Source: Goniomonas avonlea (Eukaryota > Cryptophyceae > Goniomonadida > Goniomonadaceae). From it: a stretch of 10,919 nucleotides of DNA. The notes under the pieces are model-generated. The model did no database searches. It saw only the letters and a program-made list of their open reading frames with translations, and was not told the origin of the DNA. The translations under genes and the position numbers were made by a program. The DNA is taken from the NCBI GenBank assembly GCA_003573635.1, contig QUTJ01031326.1, positions 1 to 10,919 of the forward strand. The letters are read 5' to 3'. Positions 7,601-10,919 of the stretch are shown here, one piece after another; the stretch's first letter is position 1; each line of letters begins with the position of its first letter.

Positions 7601-9949
7601 TCCCTCTGCTGCTACCTCGTTCATGCCCCACAGTTCGAACGCACTCTCCGCCTCTCTATTCCCGCCCTGTACATTGTGCATTGTCGATTTGAGTTTGTCT
7701 TGGTCCCATAAACACTAGGTCTACTCCAACATGCACAGCTACTCATGTCTGTCTGTTCCTAGTCGTTTGGATGGTGTTGGCTGTTGGGTTGTGCTGTTGG
7801 TCTGCTCTGCACTGTGTTATCAGTTATGTCCCGTCCGGACAGGTTGTCGCACCCTGTTCTGTGTCTATGTATCAGAGTCTGTCTAGCTTCTCAGTGGTTG
7901 TTTTATGCTCTCCCGGAGTGCCAGGTGCTGTGGGGTGAAGGGTTTTCTAGCGTCTGCTTGGGAGCACATTTTAGTGCCAAGGGGCAGTTTGAGGTGTGGT
8001 AGGTGTGCCATTCCTGTGTCCCCCTTCCCCAGTTTGTGGGGGTCAAGTGTCCAAGCTTAACTCTCTGGACTATCCCAGTACCATGTCGTGTGTGCCATCT
8101 ACAACAGTACCAACACACCCTGTCAAGCTCAGTGACGACCTGACATCTGTAGGGAGAGGTCCCTGCCTGTTACCAGGCTCAGGCCCCTGTGTTTCAGGCC
8201 ACCGTGGGGAGGGCATCAGCAACTAGGCCAAGGGCATGGGTCTCCCTTCTACCCTGTGATTTGGTTGGGAAGGACCAACCAAGTCGGCCCATGCAGCAAC
8301 CAATCAGGAGTGTGCCTTGCCTTATATCTGGGCTTGTCGTGGTTGACCATCTGCCAAGCCGTCTGGCCACCCAGCACCTGGTGATGGCCTCCCAGGCGTG
8401 TGAGTCACGAGAAACAAGAATAAAAAATCCACTTATTTGTATGTTTATGCTCATGTCCTCGTTCTCCACCCGCCAACACAGCCACAGTGTGACACTTCGA
8501 GAAAAACCAAGTGCCGACGAACCGGAGCAAGCCTAAGGGCCCACAACACCCCAAAACACCCACCTCAAAGAGCCAAAGAAGGATGAGCGACACCATGGAT
8601 CTAGTTTTGAACCAGGTCACCACTTTTTCCATTGTACCATTTCGGACCGATGGAGTTGTGTGAGGGAGGAAGCCAGTGAGAGGGAGAGAAACATGTGTGA
8701 GAGAGAAACTCGTGTACATGCACACTGACACTTACTCCACATCCAGGGGACTGTGGTCATGCGTGACCGGGGGCCAGTGGCACACATCGACCCACAGGCG
8801 AGTGTCGGAGAGGAGGGCAAGGACGGGTGGACAGCGACATGTGTTGACCTTGTGCGCACCCTTGTCGACCTCAACGTCACCCAGCTCGACCTTGTCAAAA
8901 TGGATGTTGAGGTATGCTATACCTATTCTCTGTCTCCTTGTGACAATATTTGAGGTCAGTGGTTGTTATGTTGTGGATGCCAGCCCACTCTGAGACCATT
9001 TGAATGCAGCTGCGATCGAGCTTGTTGTGCAGATTCTAGCTTTTTCACTTCAAAGCTGTCTGCGGTGTTCGCCAGCGACTGACACGTAGGTGGAGCCTGG
9101 CGGAGACAGGAAGGCGGAGAGGCAGGGACTCAGGGCGGTGGATAGGAGGAGGAGAAATGCTCAGAGAGGCGGAGAGGGGCAAGGGGAGGTGGAGACGAGC
9201 AGGAGATGCAGAGACAGGGAGGGCCGAGAGGCAGATCACACAAGGGGCAGAGAGGTGGGGAGCAAGGCAGAGACAGGGAGGCGGAGAGGCGGAGACAGAG
9301 GCGGAGAGGCTGAGACAGGGAGCCAGAGAGCGGTATCCTCTCATTTTGCTTTGGCTTGTTGCATACTCTAGAGTTCTTGGCAGGGCTTTGAGTTTACTCT
9401 ATTCCCGCGTCTTGTCGAGTGGTACGAACGACACGGTGACAAGTCAGCTCGCATCCCGTCTGTGCTCCTGTCACTGCATGTGCCGTTGATGAAGGGCAGG
9501 GATGATGCTGATGTGCTTGTTAAGAACCTCTGCGCTGCCGCCCAGGTGCCTGTTCTCTCTCGTCTCTCCTCCCTGGTTCTTGTTCAAAACCTCTGCACTG
9601 TCGCTGCACTCCACCTCTTGCCTCACTCTGTGTCGCCCCATCTCGCTCTCGCTCATTGTTTGTTGCCCTTTTGTGGTGTGAGGTTGCCGTGTTTGTGGAG
9701 CACTATTGTATTGTATTGTATTGTTTGTGGAGCACAGGAGTATTGACACCCTCTGTCACAGAATTATTGGCACCGCCCGTCACAGGACTATTGACACCCC
9801 AGTCACAGGAGTATTGCTACTCCACGTCCCCTGTGTTCCCTGCTTCGGCGTGTGAGCAACTGCTACTGTCATCTGCTCCACCTCAGGGCATGCTCCTCTC
9901 GCTGTTCCCTTGCCCAGTTTCAAATCCGCATCCTCGCTGCCACACTTGA
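277..9949 (+). CDS. Secreted or membrane-lumen protein with two tandem FkbM-type methyltransferase modules (8-exon model)
   Basis: Spliced model: join(277..1230, 1294..1452, 1552..2243, 2483..2993, 3297..3416, 8747..8911, 9384..9545, 9809..9949), 967 residues plus TGA. All seven introns are GT-AG, the phases match, and the total is divisible by three. The start is the first in-frame ATG after an in-frame TAG at 154-156, and it opens a signal-peptide-like stretch (MTRTFGVFLLFAATLS). Residues about 17-408 form module 1, about 410-555 a linker, and about 556-967 module 2. Each module has a beta-rich domain, then a Rossmann methyltransferase with DAGAWIGPAT (SAM-binding motif I), A(V/F)EP (acidic end of strand 2) and LDLVKMDVE (FkbM signature). 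FkbM enzymes are known to O-methylate sugars and other small molecules; the substrate here is unknown. Sequons R-N-(L/I)-(T/S)-M sit at the same place in both modules, which suits a secretory-pathway protein. The exons are well supported. The single-gene reading could still be wrong: two tandem genes remain possible. Confidence 0.72.
1231..1293 (+). other. Intron 1 (63 nt, phase 0, stop-free)
   Basis: The donor is GAG|GTACCT and the acceptor is TGACCAG|GCT. Removal joins KMDVE to AYEFLLLPRL, which matches KMDVE joined to GFEFTLFPRL at intron 6. The intron is 21 codons with no in-frame stop, so retention would keep the reading frame but split the methyltransferase signature. Confidence 0.85.
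1453..1551 (+). other. Intron 2 (99 nt, phase 0, stop-free)
   Basis: The donor is CAG|GTGCCTGC and the acceptor is TCGCGCAG|CAA after a long pyrimidine tract (about 1488-1517). Removal joins LCAVVQ to QFCFASIP, matching LCAAAQ joined to EYCYSTSP across intron 7. It is 33 codons with no in-frame stop. If read, the pyrimidine tract encodes a run of Phe and Leu. Confidence 0.83.
1666..2106 (+). other. Inter-module linker, open reading frame without Met or stop
   Basis: This part of exon 3 stays open for about 145 codons between the NPH shared by both module ends and the ENAEELL that opens module 2. It is rich in Ser, Pro, Glu and Arg (for example SEQPRTPPPVRSDTSPGG), shows no recognisable domain and is probably disordered. 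No stop ends module 1, and no in-frame Met occurs before residue M of RMSKYGD inside module 2. Both facts favour one fused protein. Short unrecognised introns inside this stretch cannot be excluded, since several GT and AG pairs exist. Confidence 0.55.
2107..9949 (+). CDS. Module 2: beta domain and FkbM-like methyltransferase, six exons
   Basis: Exon pieces at 2107-2243, 2483-2993, 3297-3416, 8747-8911, 9384-9545 and 9809-9949 were found by residue-by-residue matching to module 1. The beta domain has FLCFDVELRM, VEVCFPMN and LLRVEVLHP. The methyltransferase has RRNLWDQFGDG, MVDAGAWIGPAT (about 753-764), then VWAFEPDPESFEMLAAN in exon 5, VVMRDRG and LDLVKMDVE in exon 6, GFEFTLFPRLVEW and VLLSLHV in exon 7, and EYCYST, FPASACEQLLLSSAPP and a TGA stop in exon 8. 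The completed signature KMDVEGFE has the consensus glycine, so every recognisable core motif is present and module 2 looks at least as likely to be active as module 1. It has no signal peptide and no start Met of its own. Confidence 0.82.
2244..2482 (+). other. Intron 3 (239 nt, phase 2), absent from module 1
   Basis: The donor is ACAAG|GTGCGG and the acceptor is AAGCACAG|GGAATGG. The split codon AG|G is Arg, giving SKYGDTREWPFYIFVDH, which lines up with EGAHGKVDLLFFIDE in module 1. An in-frame TAG at 2311-2313 shows that this stretch cannot be read through. Confidence 0.78.
2994..3296 (+). other. Intron 4 (303 nt, phase 0) with C12 and pyrimidine tract
   Basis: The donor is GCCGAG|GTATGCC and the acceptor is TGCTTGCAG|GTCTGG. 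It joins YGAE to VWAFEP, as in the unbroken YGAEVWAVEP of module 1. The last 100 nt are C/T-rich and include a run of twelve C at 3230-3241. GTGGCAAT is repeated three times near 3017-3096. No coding content is seen. Confidence 0.88.
3546..3599 (+). repeat. (GTGTTG)9 hexanucleotide microsatellite
   Basis: Nine perfect units, followed by degenerate units to about 3635. It lies 130 nt inside intron 5, downstream of the donor. Confidence 0.95.
4980..5021 (+). repeat. 21-bp tandem duplication
   Basis: GCCTCCGTG followed by CGAGAGCACTC or CTAGAGCACTC occurs twice head to tail, with the start of a third unit at 5022. The two copies differ at few positions. Confidence 0.8.
5190..5433 (+). other. 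Unassigned ORF with a zinc-knuckle-like Cys/His cluster
   Basis: An 80-codon open stretch inside intron 5. Lys-rich sequence (KGKLSHKKGKEMG) is followed by PCCNCGAEWHTPVC, close to a CCHC knuckle but with three instead of four residues between His and the last Cys. It could be a remnant of a Gag-like protein or chance. No neighbouring pieces in the same frame support a larger protein. Confidence 0.2.
5532..5579 (+). promoter_or_regulatory. 9-bp dyad followed by TATAAAAG, promoter-like or LTR-like
   Basis: ACGGCGATC (5532-5540) and GATCGCCGT (5544-5552) form a perfect inverted repeat with a 3-nt centre. TATAAAAG follows at 5572-5579. It sits well inside intron 5. The stretch from TGTTGGA at 5390 to about 5676 resembles the layout of a copia-type LTR, but I found no second copy and no target-site duplication. 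Confidence 0.25.
6760..7176 (-). pseudogene. Decayed reverse transcriptase / RNase H fragment (DIRS- or Ty3-like)
   Basis: Three minus-strand pieces in different frames fall in the expected order. The first is SSLGMGLDIKEGWIQL near 7010-7050, like the LG-x-x-x-D segment that follows the polymerase core of many retroelements. The second is ARVWDDLRWWCRVL near 6852-6892, like the DL-x-WW connection before RNase H. The third is LDINFLEL near 6760-6780, like the IN-x-LEL motif of RNase H. Frameshifts separate them, a stop follows the last, and spacing between the second and third is shorter than I would expect, suggesting deletion. The polymerase Y-x-DD box was not found upstream. Family placement is from remembered motif patterns only. 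Confidence 0.42.
8912..9383 (+). other. Intron 6 (472 nt, phase 0), same position as intron 1
   Basis: The donor is GTTGAG|GTATGC and the acceptor is TTCTTGGCAG|GGC. It joins KMDVE to GFEFTLFPRL. About half of it is the purine-rich repeat tract listed separately. Confidence 0.87.
9087..9332 (+). repeat. Purine-rich degenerate minisatellite (GGCGGAGA-like units)
   Basis: About 245 nt of strongly strand-asymmetric G+A sequence with many irregular GGCGGAGA, GAGACAGGGAG and GAGGCAGA units, inside intron 6. Short ORFs here are by-products of the repeat. Confidence 0.8.
9546..9808 (+). other. Intron 7 (263 nt, phase 0), same position as intron 2
   Basis: The donor is GCCCAG|GTGCCTG, sharing GTGCCTG with intron 2, and the acceptor is GTCACAG|GAGTATTGC. 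The 5' half is pyrimidine-rich. The middle has a 13-bp direct repeat (9691-9703 and 9723-9735) around about four ATTGT units. The 3' end is built of the 24-bp repeat listed separately. Confidence 0.85.
9733..9828 (+). repeat. 24-bp tandem repeat (4 copies) spanning the last splice acceptor
   Basis: Copies begin at CACAG 9733, 9757, 9781 and 9804, spaced 24, 24 and 23 nt. The unit resembles CACAGGAGTATTGACACC followed by a variable end. The fourth copy contains the true acceptor and the first codons of exon 8. Confidence 0.85.
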
Positions 9950-10919
9950 GAGTGCACGAGAGAGTTCTACGAACCGCTGTTTCTGTCGAGTGTGGTTTTC
10001 GTACTGTCATCTGTGGTCATATGGAATCGGTACTGTGGCAGTTGTACTGTCCCGTGGGTGTCTGAAACAAGGAACACTTCCTCAATTCAGTGATTAAATG
10101 TGGTTCTGAGCGCTTGAGAGTGATTGAAGTACCTCAATCTCCTTTTGCATGCATGGATTGTTCACCTTAGAGTTATGAATTGGGGGGAAGCACCACACTG
10201 TACACTGAACATAGGGAGCACCAGCAGCCTCCACAGCCAGAAAAACACCCTAAAACCGGACAAACTCATTTTCAGATTGTGATCGATGTGGGCGATGGCA
10301 CTCCCATGTGGGAGCTCCGCTGTGTCTCCTGTTCATGGAACCAGGGTGTTCAATACGGTTCGTTACAGCGAGCCTATTCTCGACTGCCGGATTGTTAGGT
10401 AGTTTGTCTGAGGTGGCGAAGCGCTCTTCTGGGAAGTACTTCCTAGCCAGCCCGCTGATCCTGTGAAGGATCACTGGGGGTTCGAAGCGAGAGGTCACTC
10501 AAAAGCTCGGTTGATTCCGCGACCGGTTTCGTCCTAACCACAGGACTCTTCAGGACCGCTTCTTTCGAGTCTGGAAATGAACTAGTGTGCTGGGGCCAGT
10601 CTCTGACGGTGTTAACGCACTCAATAAAATGAGAAACACCTGCAGTGGCGTCCGAGTTATCATCCGGCGAGTCCAGAAAGAGGGAAAAGTGTTTTTCGTG
10701 GCGAAGACCCATCCACAGCCAGAGTTATCGTGGATATAGCAGCGAAAACTTCGGTGGTCCAACCGTCGAAAAATTTGTAGGGGAAATCCAAAACCAGGTT
10801 TTCGCTGGATCTGAGGCCGGATTTGAAGGTGTTCCTAATCTTCGTTCGCGCTGAAAATTTGAAGGTCTCTTGTTCAAACCGCAATCTCCCGCCCGCCAAA
10901 AGTTCAGCCTTGAAGGGGC
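9950..10919. other. 3' flank, no assignable gene
   Basis: The first 670 nt after the stop contain no clear gene. An AATAAA lies at 10623-10628, about 675 nt beyond the TGA, and could serve this transcript if the 3' UTR is long. Overlapping short ORFs on both strands occupy 10180-10899, for example minus-strand frames at 10443-10712 and 10660-10899 and a plus-strand frame at 10645-10854. None shows a motif I recognise. A partial exon of a neighbouring gene at the right edge is possible. Confidence 0.3.

Larger units (their letters stand above)
3417..8746 (+). other. Intron 5 (5330 nt, phase 0), repeat- and element-bearing
   Basis: The donor is ATACAG|GTCTGTG and the acceptor is CATCCAG|GGGACT. 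It joins NNCLSDIQ to GTVVMRDRG, lining up without a gap with QHCLSNTTTRLTMRG of module 1. It is more than ten times longer than any other intron of the gene. Contents in order: (GTGTTG)9 at 3546; an A/T-rich stretch near 3788-3808; nothing recognisable from 3820 to 4900; a short tandem repeat at 4980; a zinc-knuckle-like ORF near 5190-5430; a TATA/dyad block at 5532-5579; retroelement remains on the minus strand at 6760-7176; an N at about 7300; nothing recognisable from 7450 to 8400; AATAAA at 8419; and a purine-rich stretch near 8655-8710. The large size makes a cryptic exon or internal transcript possible. Confidence 0.75.

Noticed and set aside
9090-9371. Arg/Glu/Gly-rich ORFs over the purine tract
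   Set aside because: They are translations of a degenerate GGCGGAGA repeat inside an intron.
9945-10123. CTTGAGAGTG occurring twice after the stop codon
   Set aside because: A 10-bp repeat at this spacing is weak, and nothing else in the flanks of the two copies matches.
10440-10490. tRNA or SINE B-box-like GGTTCGAAGC near 10469
   Set aside because: No matching A box, acceptor stem or cloverleaf could be found around it.

Overview
The window looks like nuclear DNA of a eukaryote, probably a unicellular alga or other protist; I cannot name the lineage. Coding sequence is broken by GT-AG introns that join in phase. Introns and flanks carry microsatellites, a C12 run, purine-rich tracts and a decayed retroelement. 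There is no operon structure, no ribosome binding site, and no tRNA, rRNA or CRISPR array that I can see. One N at about 7300 marks an assembly ambiguity.

One plus-strand gene fills most of the window (277-9949). Lining up its two halves against each other gave a model of eight exons: 277-1230, 1294-1452, 1552-2243, 2483-2993, 3297-3416, 8747-8911, 9384-9545 and 9809-9949. Together they make 2904 nt, an unbroken 967-codon frame plus TGA. The predicted protein has a signal peptide and two tandem copies of the same module. Each module is a beta-rich N-terminal domain followed by an FkbM-type (Methyltransf_21) SAM-dependent methyltransferase domain. A linker of about 145 residues, low in recognisable features, joins the copies.

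Copy 1 (277 to about 1665) is compact, with two very short introns of 63 and 99 nt. Copy 2 (about 2107-9949) is spread over six exons because it has three further introns, one of them 5.33 kb. The two copies share two intron positions exactly, after KMDVE and after the LCA..Q segment, so those introns predate the duplication.

The 5.33-kb intron (3417-8746) holds a (GTGTTG)9 array, a promoter-like TATA/dyad block near 5532-5579, a weak zinc-knuckle-like ORF and, on the minus strand at 6760-7176, frameshifted remains resembling a reverse transcriptase/RNase H. The intron before the last exon ends in four copies of a 24-bp repeat, each offering an AG acceptor; only the last keeps the frame open. 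The flanks (1-276 and 9950-10919) hold a 13-bp inverted repeat, a distant AATAAA and small unassigned ORFs.
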